A DNA stretch of 64,000 bases from Pseudonocardia sulfidoxydans NBRC 16205 (GCF_007989085.1 NZ_BJVJ01000026.1:1-64000); one strand, 5' to 3'. Counted from the stretch's first letter, positions 27,034 through 36,694 are shown. Notes: generated by a model from the sequence alone, not told the origin. Translations and numbers: made by a program.

Positions 27034-27219
27034 GTCGGGATCCTCATCTGTTCCAGGCGTCGTCGCTGACTCTGACCAGAGATCCGCCTCGACGCCGGGG
27101 CTGTTGGATTTGCCGGAGCCTACGACGTCGGGCGTCCGGCCGTGTCGTCGGGCCGACGGAAGTCCGCAGGTCGAGACACGGGTCACACCGCTGGAGGTGA
27201 TCACCGGGAACGCCGAAGG

Positions 27220-27245
27220 GCCCGACCCCTCCGGAGGGGTCGGGC
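27220..27245 (-). terminator. Hairpin terminator between the two sdh operons
   Basis: Perfect 26-bp palindrome made of GCCCGACCCCTCC and its complement, about 33 nt past the sdhB2 stop on the minus strand. It separates the second sdh operon from the Sdh1-type operon downstream. Confidence 0.75.
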
Positions 27246-27277
27246 TCTCGTCGTGCGGCGCCCTGCGCCGCCCGCGG

Positions 27278-28033
27278 TCAGGCGCTGCGCCTCCGCGCAC
27301 GCCGCGCCGCGAGGTAGTCACGGTTCAGCTGGGAGATGACGTCGAGCGGGATCTCCTTCGGGCAGGCGACGGCGCACTCGCCCGTGTTGGTGCAGCCGCC
27401 GAAGCCCGCGGCGTCGTGCTCGTCGACCATCGCGAGGACCCGGCTGTTGCGCTCCGGCTGCCCCTGCGGCATCTCGCCGAGGTGGGTGATCTTGGCACCG
27501 AGGAACAGCGACCCCGACCCGTTCGGGCAGGCCGCGACGCATGCACCGCAACCGATGCAGGCCGCCGCGGTGAACGCGCGGTCCGCCTGGTCCTTGGGCA
27601 CGGGGACGGCGTGGGCATCGGGCGCCGACCCCGTCGGTGCGGAGACGTAGCCGCCGGCGGCGATGATCCGGTCGAACGCTCCCCGGTCGACGACCAGGTC
27701 CTTCACGACGGGGAACGCCCCCGCCCGGAACGGCTCCACCGTGATCGTGTCGCCGTCGGAGAAGTGCCGCATGTGCAGCTGGCACGTCGTCGTGGCCTTC
27801 TCCGGGCCGTGCGGCTGCCCGTCGATGACCATGCTGCACGCGCCGCAGATGCCCTCGCGGCAGTCGTGGTCGAACGCGACCGGCTCCTCGCCCTCGACGG
27901 TCAGCTTCTCGTTGAGGACGTCGAGCAGCTCGAGGAACGACATGTCCGGCGACGCGTCGTCGACGTCGTAGGTCGCCATGTGGCCGCGGTCGTCGGCGTC
28001 GCGCTGACGCCAGACCTTCAGGTGAAGTTTCAT
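27278..28033 (-). CDS. sdhB: Succinate dehydrogenase/fumarate reductase iron-sulfur subunit (second complex)
   Basis: 251 residues, ATG at 28033. Cluster ligands: CREGICGAC (2Fe-2S), [12 protein letters not shown] and [15 protein letters not shown] (4Fe-4S/3Fe-4S). The sequence is clearly different from the other SdhB in this window. With the genes at 28050 and 30008 it forms a complex of the B. subtilis-like type (single b558-family anchor). The 3' end of the operon is the hairpin at 27220. Succinate oxidation or fumarate reduction cannot be separated by sequence. Confidence 0.93.
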   Translation of the reverse strand: MKLHLKVWRQRDADDRGHMATYDVDDASPDMSFLELLDVLNEKLTVEGEEPVAFDHDCREGICGACSMVIDGQPHGPEKATTTCQLHMRHFSDGDTITVEPFRAGAFPVVKDLVVDRGAFDRIIAAGGYVSAPTGSAPDAHAVPVPKDQADRAFTAAACIGCGACVAACPNGSGSLFLGAKITHLGEMPQGQPERNSRVLAMVDEHDAAGFGGCTNTGECAVACPKEIPLDVISQLNRDYLAARRARRRSA

Positions 28034-28049
28034 CCCTGGCTCCGCCGGC

Positions 28050-29996
28050 TCACTTGTAGCTCCGTTGCGTGGGGGCCACGTACTCGAACGCCAGGTCCTC
28101 CTTGTGCAGGACCGGCGCCTCGCCGCGGCCGGTGAACTCCCACGCCGCGGCGTAGGAGAAGTTCTCGTCGTCACGAGCGGCCTCGCCGTCGGGCGTCTGG
28201 CTCTCCGCGCGGAAGTGGCCGCCGCAGGACTCGTTGCGGTGCAACGCGTCCAGGCACATGAGCTCGGCCAGCTCGAAGAAGTCGCCGACCCGGCCCGCAC
28301 GCTCCAGGCTCTGGTTGAGCTCGACGCCGGTGCCCGGCACCAGCACGTTCTCCCAGAACTCCTTACGCAGCTCCGGGATCCGGTCCAGCGCCTTGCGCAG
28401 CCCGGCCTCGGTGCGCTCCATGCCGCAGTGCTCCCACATGAGGTGGCCGAGCTCCCGGTGGAAGGAGTCGACGGTGCGCGTCCCCTTGATCGACAGCAGC
28501 GTGTCGATGCGGTGCGCCACGTCCTGCTCGGCCGCCAGCACCGCCGGGTGGTCGGGGTCGACGGGGTCGTGCCCGGACGTCGCCAGGTAGTCACCGATCG
28601 TCGACGGCAGCACGAAGTAGCCGTCGGCGAGGCCCTGCATCAGCGCCGAGGCACCGAGCCGGTTCGCACCGTGGTCGGAGAAGTTCGCCTCGCCCACGAC
28701 GAACAGGCCGGGGATCGTCGACTGCAGGTCGTAGTCGACCCACAGGCCACCCATCGTGTAGTGCACGGCAGGGTAGATACGCATCGGGACCTGGTAAGGA
28801 TCCTCACCGGTGATGCGCTGGTACATCTGGAAGAGGTTCCCGTACTTCGCCTCCACCGCCGGTCGCCCGAGACGGCCGATGACCTCGGCGAAGTCGAGGA
28901 ACACCCCGAGTCCGCCGGGGCCGACGCCGCGGCCCTCGTCGCACACGTTCTTCGCCGCGCGCGACGCGATGTCACGCGGGACCAGGTTGCCGAACGCCGG
29001 GTACTGACGCTCCAGGAAGTAGTCGCGCTCCGCCTCCGGAATCAGGTTCGGATCGCGGTCGTCGCCCTTGCGCGCCGGCACCCAGACGCGGCCGTCGTTG
29101 CGCAGCGACTCCGACATCAGCGTCAGCTTCGACTGGTGGTCGCCGCTCACCGGGATGCACGTCGGGTGGATCTGGGTGAAGCACGGGTTGGCGAACAACG
29201 CGCCCTTGCGGTGCGCCCGCCACGAGGCGGTGACATTGCAGCCCTTCGCGTTCGTCGACAGGAAGAAGACGTTGCCGTACCCGCCCGACGCCAGCACGAC
29301 CGCGTCGGCCAGGTGGCTGCGGGTCTCACCGGTGACGAGGTCGCGCGCCACGATGCCGCGGGCGTGCCCGTCGACGACGATCAGCTCCAGCATCTCGTGC
29401 CGCGGGTACATGGTGACCCCGCCGGCGTCGACCTGGCGCTCCAACGCCTGGTAGGCGCCCAGCAGCAGCTGCTGGCCCGTCTGACCGCGCGCGTAGAACG
29501 TCCGCGACACCTGCGCCCCACCGAACGAACGGTTGTCGAGCAGACCGCCGTACTCGCGCGCGAACGGCACACCCTGCGCGACGCACTGGTCGATGATCTG
29601 GCGGCTGATCTCGGCGAGGCGGTGCACGTTGGACTCCCGCGCGCGGAAGTCGCCGCCCTTCACCGTGTCGTAGAACAGCCGGTAGACGCTGTCGCCGTCG
29701 TTGCGGTAGTTCTTCGCGGCGTTGATGCCGCCCTGCGCCGCGATCGAGTGCGCGCGCCGCGGACTGTCCTGGTAGCAGAACGAGCTGACCCGGTAGCCCA
29801 GCTCGGCGAGCGTCGCCGACGCCGACCCGCCCGCCAGGCCCGTGCCGACGACGATCACGTGCATCTTGCGCTTGTTCGCCGGGTTGACCAGCTTCACACC
29901 GAAGCGGCGACGCTCCCACCGGGTCTCGATGGGGCCGTCGGGGGCGGCGCGGTCGGCGGCCGGGTCGCCGACGGTGAAGTCCGAGTACGTGGTCAT
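28050..29996 (-). CDS. sdhA: Succinate dehydrogenase/fumarate reductase flavoprotein subunit (second complex)
   Basis: 648 residues from ATG at 29996. Starts with an extension, then [20 protein letters not shown] (FAD). FAD-linking His in [20 protein letters not shown], which marks the B. subtilis-like branch, and [12 protein letters not shown] and [11 protein letters not shown] at the active site. The open frame runs on to 31151 but beyond 29996 it lies inside sdhC and lysR. sdhB follows after 16 nt. Confidence 0.94.
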   Translation of the reverse strand: MTTYSDFTVGDPAADRAAPDGPIETRWERRRFGVKLVNPANKRKMHVIVVGTGLAGGSASATLAELGYRVSSFCYQDSPRRAHSIAAQGGINAAKNYRNDGDSVYRLFYDTVKGGDFRARESNVHRLAEISRQIIDQCVAQGVPFAREYGGLLDNRSFGGAQVSRTFYARGQTGQQLLLGAYQALERQVDAGGVTMYPRHEMLELIVVDGHARGIVARDLVTGETRSHLADAVVLASGGYGNVFFLSTNAKGCNVTASWRAHRKGALFANPCFTQIHPTCIPVSGDHQSKLTLMSESLRNDGRVWVPARKGDDRDPNLIPEAERDYFLERQYPAFGNLVPRDIASRAAKNVCDEGRGVGPGGLGVFLDFAEVIGRLGRPAVEAKYGNLFQMYQRITGEDPYQVPMRIYPAVHYTMGGLWVDYDLQSTIPGLFVVGEANFSDHGANRLGASALMQGLADGYFVLPSTIGDYLATSGHDPVDPDHPAVLAAEQDVAHRIDTLLSIKGTRTVDSFHRELGHLMWEHCGMERTEAGLRKALDRIPELRKEFWENVLVPGTGVELNQSLERAGRVGDFFELAELMCLDALHRNESCGGHFRAESQTPDGEAARDDENFSYAAAWEFTGRGEAPVLHKEDLAFEYVAPTQRSYK

Positions 29997-30007
29997 GGTG
30001 TCCCTCC

Positions 30008-30745
30008 TCAGACCAGGCCGAACGTCGCGGCGAACGGCACCGACAGGAATCCGACGACCAGGACCGCCGCGAACACGAACGCGAACGTCTTCAGCGATCG
30101 CTGGACGAGGGCGTTGGAGCGGCCGAACGTCTGCAGACCGCTCCACAGCCCGTGCCGGACGTGGAAGCCGACCGTGAGCACCGCGAGCGTGTAGAACAGC
30201 GTCACGTACCAGCGCGACGGGTCGAAGTCGGCCACGACGTTCGAGTGGACCTCGCCGTGCACGCCGTTCGGGTTGAGCGTGCCCGTCGTCAGGTCCAGCA
30301 CGTGGTAGATCACGAACAGCAGGATGATCACGCCGCCCCAGCGCATCGTGCGGGCCGCGTAGCTGCCCTGCACCGGCTGACGGTGGACGTAGCGGACCGG
30401 GCGGGCCGCGCGCGCCCGGCGGGCCAGCACGATCGCCGACGCGACGTGCGCGACCAGCGCCACCGTGAGGATCACACGGATCACCCACAGCACACCGGCG
30501 TAGGGCACGGCCGGCTCCAGCAGGGTGCGCAGCCAGGCCGAGTACGAGTCGAGGGCGTCGGCACCGAAGAAGATCTTCAGGTTGCCGATCATGTGGAGCA
30601 CGAGGTACAGCAGCATCGCGGCACCGGAGGCCGCCATCACGTACTTGAGGACCACCGACGGCACTCGCCGACGGCGGCGAACGGGAACCGGCCGCTTCGC
30701 AGGGGTGGCCCCCGCGGTGGTGGGCCGGTCGGCAGTCGTCGTCAC
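30008..30745 (-). CDS. sdhC: Succinate dehydrogenase cytochrome b558-family subunit
   Basis: 245 residues, GTG start at 30745. Basic head ([19 protein letters not shown]), then five membrane helices of the SdhC b558 type. His residues for haem and quinone can be seen: [47 protein letters not shown]. It anchors the second Sdh complex and passes electrons to menaquinone. First gene of its operon, divergent from lysR with a 77-bp gap. Confidence 0.93.
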   Translation of the reverse strand: MTTTADRPTTAGATPAKRPVPVRRRRRVPSVVLKYVMAASGAAMLLYLVLHMIGNLKIFFGADALDSYSAWLRTLLEPAVPYAGVLWVIRVILTVALVAHVASAIVLARRARAARPVRYVHRQPVQGSYAARTMRWGGVIILLFVIYHVLDLTTGTLNPNGVHGEVHSNVVADFDPSRWYVTLFYTLAVLTVGFHVRHGLWSGLQTFGRSNALVQRSLKTFAFVFAAVLVVGFLSVPFAATFGLV

Positions 30746-30810
30746 GGGTCAAGTGGACGTCCCACACCCGCCAAAGGTCCAATGCATGAGAACGACGACA
30801 CTGATGCACG

Positions 30811-30816
30811 TAGGGT
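30811..30816 (+). promoter_or_regulatory. Candidate leaderless -10 of the lysR gene; shared sdhC/lysR control region
   Basis: TAGGGT ends 6 nt before the GTG at 30823. The 77-bp gap between divergent sdhC and lysR also holds AATGCATGAG and GATGCACG, possible LysR half-sites; this is only a suggestion. Confidence 0.35.
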
Positions 30817-30822
30817 ATAGGC

Positions 30823-31767
30823 GTGACGCTGCAGCAGCTCGCGTACTTCCTCGCCCTCGCCGACGTGCGCAGCTTCACTCGTGCGGCGGATCGGATGGGT
30901 GTCGCCCAACCCACACTGTCGCGCCAGCTCAGAGCCCTCGAGGAAAGCCTCGGCGCCCTGCTGGTCAACCGGTCCCAGGGCCCACTGACCCTCACCCCCG
31001 CCGGCGAGGCCGTCCTACCCCTCGCCCGGCGCATCGTCGCCGACGCCGACAACGCCCGCGCCGCCGTCGCCGAGGTCGTCGGGCTGCGCCGCGGCCGCGT
31101 CCGCGTCGGCGCCACCCCGTCGCTGTGCATCGGCGTCCTCGCCGACGCCATCCCCGTGTTCCACGACCGCTACCCCGACCTGTCGATCGAGCTGTCCGAG
31201 AACGGCTCCCAGCTGCTCGTCAGCGGCCTCGAACGCGGCGAGCTCGACGTCGCCGTCCTCGTCGTGCCGCGCCAGGGCCTCGACCCCTCCCTCGAGGTGA
31301 CGCCGCTGCTGCGCGAACGGCTCTCCGTCGCCTCCCCGCGCTCCGAGCCGCCGCTGTCGGGCCGGGGGACGATGTCGGTCACCGAGCTCTCCCGGCGGGC
31401 GCTCGTGATGTTCCGGCGCGGCTACGACCTGCGTGAGGTCACCCTGCGCGCCTACGCCGACGCCGGCGTCGAGCCGCGGTTCGCCGTGGAGGGCGGCGAG
31501 ATGGACGCCGTGCTGCGCCTCGTCGAGACCGGGACGGGTGTCGCCGTGGTGCCCGACCTCGTGTTCGCGGGCCGGCCGCGGCTGCGCCGCACCGCCCTCA
31601 CCCCGCCGCTGTACCGCACCGTGGCCCTCGCCCGCCGTACCGACGTGTCCCCGACTCCCGCGGTGCAGGTGTTCCAGGACACGCTGCTGGGTTTCCTGGC
31701 CGAGGCCGAGACGATCGGCGACCTGGGTACCGACGTCCAGGTCCTGCACCGCGCGCCCACACCGTGA
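30823..31767 (+). CDS. LysR family transcriptional regulator
   Basis: 314 residues, GTG start. N-terminal winged helix-turn-helix with [21 protein letters not shown] and [17 protein letters not shown] (residues ~1-60), then a periplasmic-binding-protein-like effector domain (residues ~90-300). It is divergent from the second sdh operon, with a short shared control region, so it probably regulates that operon in response to a metabolite such as a C4-dicarboxylate. The effector is not known. Confidence 0.9.
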   Translation: MTLQQLAYFLALADVRSFTRAADRMGVAQPTLSRQLRALEESLGALLVNRSQGPLTLTPAGEAVLPLARRIVADADNARAAVAEVVGLRRGRVRVGATPSLCIGVLADAIPVFHDRYPDLSIELSENGSQLLVSGLERGELDVAVLVVPRQGLDPSLEVTPLLRERLSVASPRSEPPLSGRGTMSVTELSRRALVMFRRGYDLREVTLRAYADAGVEPRFAVEGGEMDAVLRLVETGTGVAVVPDLVFAGRPRLRRTALTPPLYRTVALARRTDVSPTPAVQVFQDTLLGFLAEAETIGDLGTDVQVLHRAPTP

Positions 31768-31932
31768 GACGGCCGCTGCCGCAGGGCCGCCGCAGGTGGG
31801 CCGCCGCAGCGCGGGCGGTGCAGCTGGTGGCGGTCGTGCTTGCGGGACTTGAACGTCACGAGCGGCGCTCAAGTTGGCTGCGAGCGTCCGGCACTGGCGA
31901 GGGCCCCGGCGTATCCGGCCAGGTCAGGACTC

Positions 31933-31972
31933 GTGAGCGGCAATAGTCGCGATAGCGACTATTGCCGCTCAC
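31933..31972. repeat. Family-A 40-bp palindrome, copy 4
   Basis: 19 of 20 pairs match; the single mismatch is one base from the centre (CGA/TAG). The recX stop codon (31969-31971) lies inside its right end. Between convergent lysR and recX; rest of this 201-bp gap shows nothing else. Confidence 0.93.
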
Positions 31973-32994
31973 AGGGTTGCGTCGTCGCCGTCGGGGATCT
32001 GGTCGGCCAGCTCCGCCGCGTGCTCGGCGACGGCCTCCTTGACGACGCGGTACGCGATTCCCGCCGGGTAACCCTTGCGCGCCAGCATGCCGAGCAGCCG
32101 CCGGGTCATGGCCTCGTCGGGGACGCCGCTGCGGGTGCGGAGCTTGCGGTCGACCAGGGCGCGGGCGCGGGCCTCCTCGGAGGCGTCGTCGATCTCGGCG
32201 AGGGCCTCCCCCGCCGCCTCGGAGTCGACACCCTTGCGGCGAAGCTCCATGGCGATCGCGCGGCGCCCCAGGCCGCTGTAGGTGTGGCGGGAGCGGACCC
32301 ATTGGTCGGCGAAGGCCTTGTCGTCGATCAGACCGACCTCGCCGAAGCGTTCGAGGACCTGAGCGGCGGCGTCGTCGGGGATACCCTTGCGGCGCAACGT
32401 CTGGGCGAGTTCCTGCCGCGTCCGCGACCGGACCTCCAGCTGGCGCAGGCAGATCGTTTTCGCCTCGGCCACCGGATCGTCGGGAGGCGCGGGCGGTCCG
32501 GCGCGCCGGCTGTGCTCACCCGAGCGCCCGCCGCGTCGTCCGCGGCTGGTCCGCCCGGTGTCCGTCCGCCCGGTGTCCTGCTCGGGTGCAGGCTCGTCGG
32601 CTGTCGGCACTGTACGAACCCGTTCGCGCTGGGGCCGCCGGCCGCCGGTTCGGCCGCCCCGACCGTTCGGCCGCGCGAGGTCTGCGGCTCTGACCACGAC
32701 CGGCGCCTCGTCGCCGTCCGCCGCAGCTGCCGGACGGTCCGCGCTCATGTCGGCGACCTGCGGAACGGATCGCTCCGCGCCGGCGACGCTCAGCGGCTCC
32801 GTCAGGTCGACGACGGGGACATCACGCCTTGCCCCGGGCGCGTCCTCCCGGAGCCTCGCGAGCCCGATCGCGCCGCCGGCGTCGTCGTCGACATCCGGGT
32901 CGGAGACATCCGGATCGGAGTCGAAGTCGAAGCCGGCGACCGCGATCACGCGGCGAGGGCTGTCGGGCTGGTCGGGGTCGTGCGAGTCGGGCAC
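31969..32994 (-). CDS. recX: RecX regulatory protein with a long disordered N-terminal extension
   Basis: 341 residues from GTG at 32994, 4 nt past the recA stop. The RecX core occupies about residues 170-335 (EAKTICLRQLEVRSRTRQEL, FGEVGLIDDKAFADQWVRSR, LRRKGVD), three three-helix repeats. RecX binds RecA filaments and inhibits them. The first ~165 residues are acidic, then Arg/Gly/Pro-rich and look disordered; typical RecX proteins are ~150-190 residues. A later start within this extension is possible, but the 4-nt spacing to recA favours the long form. Confidence 0.9.
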   Translation of the reverse strand: MPDSHDPDQPDSPRRVIAVAGFDFDSDPDVSDPDVDDDAGGAIGLARLREDAPGARRDVPVVDLTEPLSVAGAERSVPQVADMSADRPAAAADGDEAPVVVRAADLARPNGRGGRTGGRRPQRERVRTVPTADEPAPEQDTGRTDTGRTSRGRRGGRSGEHSRRAGPPAPPDDPVAEAKTICLRQLEVRSRTRQELAQTLRRKGIPDDAAAQVLERFGEVGLIDDKAFADQWVRSRHTYSGLGRRAIAMELRRKGVDSEAAGEALAEIDDASEEARARALVDRKLRTRSGVPDEAMTRRLLGMLARKGYPAGIAYRVVKEAVAEHAAELADQIPDGDDATL

Positions 32995-32998
32995 CCGA

Positions 32999-34042
32999 TC
33001 AGAAGTCGACCGGCGCCGGGAGCGGCTCGACCGCCTCGGCGTCGAGCACCGCGCCGATGCCGAGCTTCTCCTTGATGCGCTTCTCGACCTCGGCCGCGAT
33101 GTCGGGGTTCTCCTTGAGGAACTTGCGGGCGTTCTCCTTGCCCTGCCCCATCTGGTCGCCCTCGTAGGTGTACCAGGCACCCGACTTGCGGATGATCCCC
33201 TGCTCGACACCCACGTCGATCAGGGAGCCCTCGCGGCTGATGCCGACGCCGTAGAGCACGTCGAACTCGGCCTGCTTGAAGGGCGGGGCCACCTTGTTCT
33301 TGACGACCTTGACCCGGGTCCGGCTGCCGACCATGTCGGTGCCGTCCTTCAGGGTCTCGATGCGGCGGATGTCGAGGCGCACGGAGGCGTAGAACTTCAG
33401 CGCCTTGCCACCGGTCGTGGTCTCCGGCGAGCCGAACATGACACCGATCTTCTCGCGGAGCTGGTTGATGAAGATCGCGGTGGTGCCGGAGTTGCTCAGC
33501 GCACCGGTGATCTTGCGCAGCGCCTGGCTCATGAGGCGGGCCTGCAGACCGACGTGGCTGTCGCCCATCTCGCCCTCGATCTCGGCGCGGGGCACGAGTG
33601 CGGCCACCGAGTCGATGACGATGATGTCGAGCGCGCCGGAGCGGATCAGCATGTCGGCGATCTCGAGCGCCTGCTCACCGGTGTCGGGCTGCGAGACGAG
33701 CAGCGCGTCGGTGTCGACCCCCAGAGCCTTGGCGTACTCGGGGTCGAGCGCGTGCTCCGCGTCGATGAAGGCGGCGATGCCGCCGGCGGCCTGGGCGCTG
33801 GCCACGGCGTGGAGCGCGACCGTGGTCTTACCGCTGGACTCCGGGCCGTAGATCTCGACGACACGGCCGCGGGGCAGCCCGCCGACACCCAGCGCCACGT
33901 CGAGCGCGATGGAGCCGGTGGGGATCACACCGATGGGCGGACGTGTGTCGTCGCCCAGGCGCATCACGGAGCCCTTGCCGTGGTTCTTCTCGATCTGGGC
34001 GAGGGCGAGCTCGAGGGCCTTCTCGCGGTCGGGTGCGGTCAT
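32999..34042 (-). CDS. recA: Recombinase RecA
   Basis: 347 residues from ATG at 34042. Homologous recombination and SOS co-protease. Walker [10 protein letters not shown] at residues 66-74, [14 protein letters not shown], the L2 region [21 protein letters not shown], and a normal acidic C-terminus. No intein. The open frame upstream to 34285 is a shadow across the promoter. Preceded by DUF3046 and followed by recX, as in mycobacteria. SOS control is indicated by the LexA box at 34208. Confidence 0.98.
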   Translation of the reverse strand: MTAPDREKALELALAQIEKNHGKGSVMRLGDDTRPPIGVIPTGSIALDVALGVGGLPRGRVVEIYGPESSGKTTVALHAVASAQAAGGIAAFIDAEHALDPEYAKALGVDTDALLVSQPDTGEQALEIADMLIRSGALDIIVIDSVAALVPRAEIEGEMGDSHVGLQARLMSQALRKITGALSNSGTTAIFINQLREKIGVMFGSPETTTGGKALKFYASVRLDIRRIETLKDGTDMVGSRTRVKVVKNKVAPPFKQAEFDVLYGVGISREGSLIDVGVEQGIIRKSGAWYTYEGDQMGQGKENARKFLKENPDIAAEVEKRIKEKLGIGAVLDAEAVEPLPAPVDF

Positions 34043-34201
34043 CTCGGTCTGCCACCTCGCTGATGCGCTGTCGGTGCTGGATCGGTCCGGCGTCTTGGCC
34101 GATGTCTTGCGGGGAGCCACGGAAGAACCGTATTGGGTCCGACCGACAGTTCCGGCGTGCGCGTCCCCCGCTGTGGACAACCGGGGGCGTTGTGGACGGA
34201 G

Positions 34202-34207
34202 ACTATA
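34202..34207 (-). promoter_or_regulatory. -10 element of the LexA-controlled recA promoter
   Basis: TATAGT on the minus strand, directly downstream of the LexA box, so LexA would cover the promoter. The transcript would have a leader of about 150 nt before recA. Confidence 0.55.
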
Positions 34208-34221
34208 CGAACAGGTGTTCG
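34208..34221. promoter_or_regulatory. LexA (SOS) box of recA
   Basis: CGAACAGGTGTTCG, matching the actinobacterial/Gram-positive SOS box CGAAC-n4-GTTCG with no mismatch. About 166 nt upstream of the recA start and inside the DUF3046-recA gap. Confidence 0.8.
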
Positions 34222-34315
34222 ATCGCGGGATCCGACACGCCGATCGGCTATTGTGTCGCGCCGAGCGGTGCGCCGCCCCGCGCAACGAGGGACGCGGCCC
34301 GCGAGGAACGACCGG

Positions 34316-34510
34316 TCAGCGACGGTCCACGGGCACGTCGTAGGCCTCGCACACCACGCGCCACACCCGCTTGGGGTCGATCCCGGCCTCGATGGCCTGC
34401 TCGACCGTGCGGCCGTCGAGCTCGGCGAACACGTGGTCCTTGGCCAGCGACCCCGCGCGGACGACGCCGAACTCCCCCTCCATCAGCTCCCGGAAGTGAC
34501 TCAGTCGCAC
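34316..34510 (-). CDS. DUF3046 family protein
   Basis: 64 residues from GTG at 34510 (VRLSHFRELMEGEFG ... VWRVVCEAYDVPVDRR). The small helical DUF3046 family is found next to recA across actinobacteria (Rv2738c). Function unknown. The frame is part of a much longer open frame, but the start agrees with homologues. It is upstream of recA on the same strand and divergent from the CoA-transferase gene by 36 bp. Confidence 0.85.
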   Translation of the reverse strand: MRLSHFRELMEGEFGVVRAGSLAKDHVFAELDGRTVEQAIEAGIDPKRVWRVVCEAYDVPVDRR

Positions 34511-34546
34511 GCGGCGAGCGTACCGGCCGCGTGCCAGCCTGGAGGC

Positions 34547-35914
34547 GTGCGCGACGAGCTGACCCGACAGGTGTGGGACCTCCTCGGCGGAGCGGCCGGG
34601 GAGCTGGAGAGGCTGACGATCACCGGCCCACCGACCACGCTGACCTCGCGCTTCCCGGTCACCGACGTCTCTGCGGCGGTCGTCGGGGCGGCGCTGTTGG
34701 CGGCGACCGCGGGCGACGGCACCGGCGGCGCGGGCCCGGAGGTCGGCATCGACACGCGGCAGCTGGGCGTCGCCATGCGGTCCGAGCGGTACCTGCGCCG
34801 CGACGGGGCGAGCCCGGGAGATCCGTTCGACCCGCTGTCGGCCTACCACCGCACGGCCGACGGCTGGCTGCGGCTGCACGCCAACTACCCGTGGCACCGG
34901 GCGGCGGCGCGGCGCGTGCTCGACCTTCCGGACGACGCCGGTCCCGGCGACGTCGCCGCCGCGGCCCGGCACTGGAACGCGGAGGAGCTGGAGACGGCCG
35001 TCCACCGCAACGGCGGCGTCGCGGCGGCCGTCCGGACGGAGGAGCAGTGGCGGGCGACCCCGGCCGGGGTGGCGGCGGCCGCGCTGCCGCTGGTCGGTAC
35101 GCGGGTACTCGGCGAGGCCGCGCCGCGGCCCGTGCGGCGGCCACGGGTGCTGGACCTGACCCGGGTGATCGCGGGTCCCGTCGCCACCCGGACGCTCGCC
35201 GCGCACGGCGCCGAGGTGGTCCGGCTCGACGCGCCCGACCGGCCCGAGCTGCCCGCGCAGGCGTGGGAGACGTTGGCGGGCAAGCACAGCGCGCTGCTCG
35301 ACCTGGCGACCGGCGGGGAACAGCTCGACGCCCTGCTCGCGGGCGCGGACGTCGTCGTCACCGGGTACCGGCCGCACGCGCTCGACCGGTTCGGGCTGGC
35401 GCCGCAGACGTTGGCGGAGCGGTTCCCGGGGCTGGTCGTGGTGACGCTGTCGGCGTGGGGCGAGCCGGGACCGTGGGCGGGGCGGCGCGGGTTCGACAGC
35501 CTCGTCCAGGCCGCGTGCGGGATCGGGGAGAGCGAGCGTCGCGACCCGGACCCGGCGAGCGCGCCGGGAGCCCTGCCCGCGCAGGTCCTCGACCACGCGA
35601 CGGGCTACCTGGGTGCGGCGGCCGCGCTGCTCGCGCTGGCCCGGCAGCGGCGTTCTGGCGGGACGCTGCACGTGCGGCTGGCGTTGGCGGGGACGGCGTC
35701 GTGGCTGCAGTCGTTGCCGCGCACCGCGGAGCCGACGACGGCCGAGGTCGTCGACGCGACGCCGTGGACCGAGGAGGTCGCGACGCCGGACGGGGTGCTG
35801 ACGCTCGCGTCGCCGCCGGGCACCGTCGACGGGAGGACCCTGCGCTGGCCGGCTCCCCCACCTGCGTACGGCGCGGCGCCCGCGACGTGGCCGACGGGGA
35901 AGGCGGCGACGTAG
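34547..35914 (+). CDS. CoA-transferase family III (CaiB/BaiF-like)
   Basis: 455 residues from GTG at 34547, with GGAG directly upstream; the frame open from 34133 runs over DUF3046. Class III CoA-transferase domain begins near residue 200: VLDLTRVIAGPVATRTLAAHGAEVVRLDAPDR, with an Asp-containing KHSALLDLA further on, and VVVTLSAWGEPGPWAGRRGFDSLVQAACG. The first ~190 residues are a second, weaker copy of the fold, as in the larger actinobacterial members. It moves CoA between acids; substrates are unknown. Confidence 0.87.
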   Translation: MRDELTRQVWDLLGGAAGELERLTITGPPTTLTSRFPVTDVSAAVVGAALLAATAGDGTGGAGPEVGIDTRQLGVAMRSERYLRRDGASPGDPFDPLSAYHRTADGWLRLHANYPWHRAAARRVLDLPDDAGPGDVAAAARHWNAEELETAVHRNGGVAAAVRTEEQWRATPAGVAAAALPLVGTRVLGEAAPRPVRRPRVLDLTRVIAGPVATRTLAAHGAEVVRLDAPDRPELPAQAWETLAGKHSALLDLATGGEQLDALLAGADVVVTGYRPHALDRFGLAPQTLAERFPGLVVVTLSAWGEPGPWAGRRGFDSLVQAACGIGESERRDPDPASAPGALPAQVLDHATGYLGAAAALLALARQRRSGGTLHVRLALAGTASWLQSLPRTAEPTTAEVVDATPWTEEVATPDGVLTLASPPGTVDGRTLRWPAPPPAYGAAPATWPTGKAAT

Positions 35915-35917
35915 CCT
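35912..35917 (+). promoter_or_regulatory. Candidate leaderless -10 of the 46-residue membrane protein
   Basis: TAGCCT, whose first three bases are the stop codon of the CoA-transferase gene; 7 nt to the GTG at 35925. Confidence 0.35.
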
Positions 35918-35924
35918 GTCCGTC

Positions 35925-36065
35925 GTGTCCGTTCCATTGGGTCTTGCTGCACAGGGCGACCCCACGGGCCTGTCCTCGACGGTCGGCCAGGTCGTCGTGC
36001 TGCTGGCGCTCCTCGCGTCGCTGGTGATGCTCCTGCGCTGGTGGATCCAGCAGCGCAAGCGCTGA
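35925..36065 (+). CDS. Small single-pass membrane protein (46 residues)
   Basis: GTG start, 46 residues. A short polar head (VPLGLAAQGDPTGLSSTVG) precedes one hydrophobic helix (VVVLLALLASLVMLLRWWI) that ends in a basic tail QQRKR, giving an N-out/C-in orientation. It starts 10 nt after the CoA-transferase stop and ends 1 nt before the convergent TetR stop. Codon use is like the neighbours. I do not recognise a family; the composition and helix make it more likely real than chance. Confidence 0.55.
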   Translation: MSVPLGLAAQGDPTGLSSTVGQVVVLLALLASLVMLLRWWIQQRKR

Positions 36066-36635
36066 TCACGCCCCGGCGACGACCCGCGCGGCGGCGGCGC
36101 GGGCGGCCGCGAGCACGTCGGGGTCGCCGCCCGCGGTCGCGATGACGGTCGCCCCCTCGTAGAGCAGGTGGAGCTCGGTGGCCACGCGGTCCGGCTCGGC
36201 CAGTCCGGCCTCGCGAGCGAGCCCGGCGAACAGCTCGCGCGTCCACGCCTTCTCGGCGCGGATGACCTCGACGGCCGGGTGGTCGGTCCCGCCGACCTCG
36301 GCGTAGGCGTTGACGAACCCGCAGCCCCGTCCCTGCATGGACAGCCACTCGGCGAGAGCGTCGTAGACGGCGAGGACGCGGGCCGGTCCGGGCGGGACGT
36401 CGGCATTCCTGCTGTCGACGAACTCGTGCATCCGCTGGGCGCGGCGGCGCAGGTAGAGCGCCACGAGCCGGTCCTTGGAGCCGAACCGGTCGTAGAGCGT
36501 CTTCTTCGTGGTCCCGGCGCGTTCGGCGATGAGGTCGACGCCGACGGCACGGATGCCGTGCTCGTAGAAGAGCGTGGACGCGGCGTCGAGCAGTCGCGTC
36601 CCGGCCGGGGTGAGCACGGGCAGGGGTTCGAGCAC
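36066..36635 (-). CDS. TetR family transcriptional regulator
   Basis: 189 residues from GTG at 36635, which has AGGAGG 6 nt upstream; the longer GTG at 36650 would include that RBS in the coding region. N-terminal helix-turn-helix: LLDAASTLFYEHGIRAVGVDLIAERAGTTKKTLYDRFGSKDRLVALYL (~residues 13-60; shown in parts). The ligand domain is the TetR_C_16/33-like type. It is divergent from an EamA exporter gene, with a palindromic operator between, so it most likely represses itself and the exporter until an inducer binds. Confidence 0.88.
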   Translation of the reverse strand: MLEPLPVLTPAGTRLLDAASTLFYEHGIRAVGVDLIAERAGTTKKTLYDRFGSKDRLVALYLRRRAQRMHEFVDSRNADVPPGPARVLAVYDALAEWLSMQGRGCGFVNAYAEVGGTDHPAVEVIRAEKAWTRELFAGLAREAGLAEPDRVATELHLLYEGATVIATAGGDPDVLAAARAAAARVVAGA

Positions 36636-36665
36636 GGCGGTCCTCCTCACAACTCCACTGCGAGT

Positions 36666-36679
36666 ATACCGACCGGTAT
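36666..36679. promoter_or_regulatory. TetR-type operator between TetR and EamA genes
   Basis: ATACCGACCGGTAT: perfect 6-bp half sites around an AC centre, of the common TetR form. It lies 31 nt upstream of tetR and 16 nt before the EamA start, covering both promoters. Confidence 0.7.
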
Positions 36680-36694
36680 GGTTACGTCGTCGAC

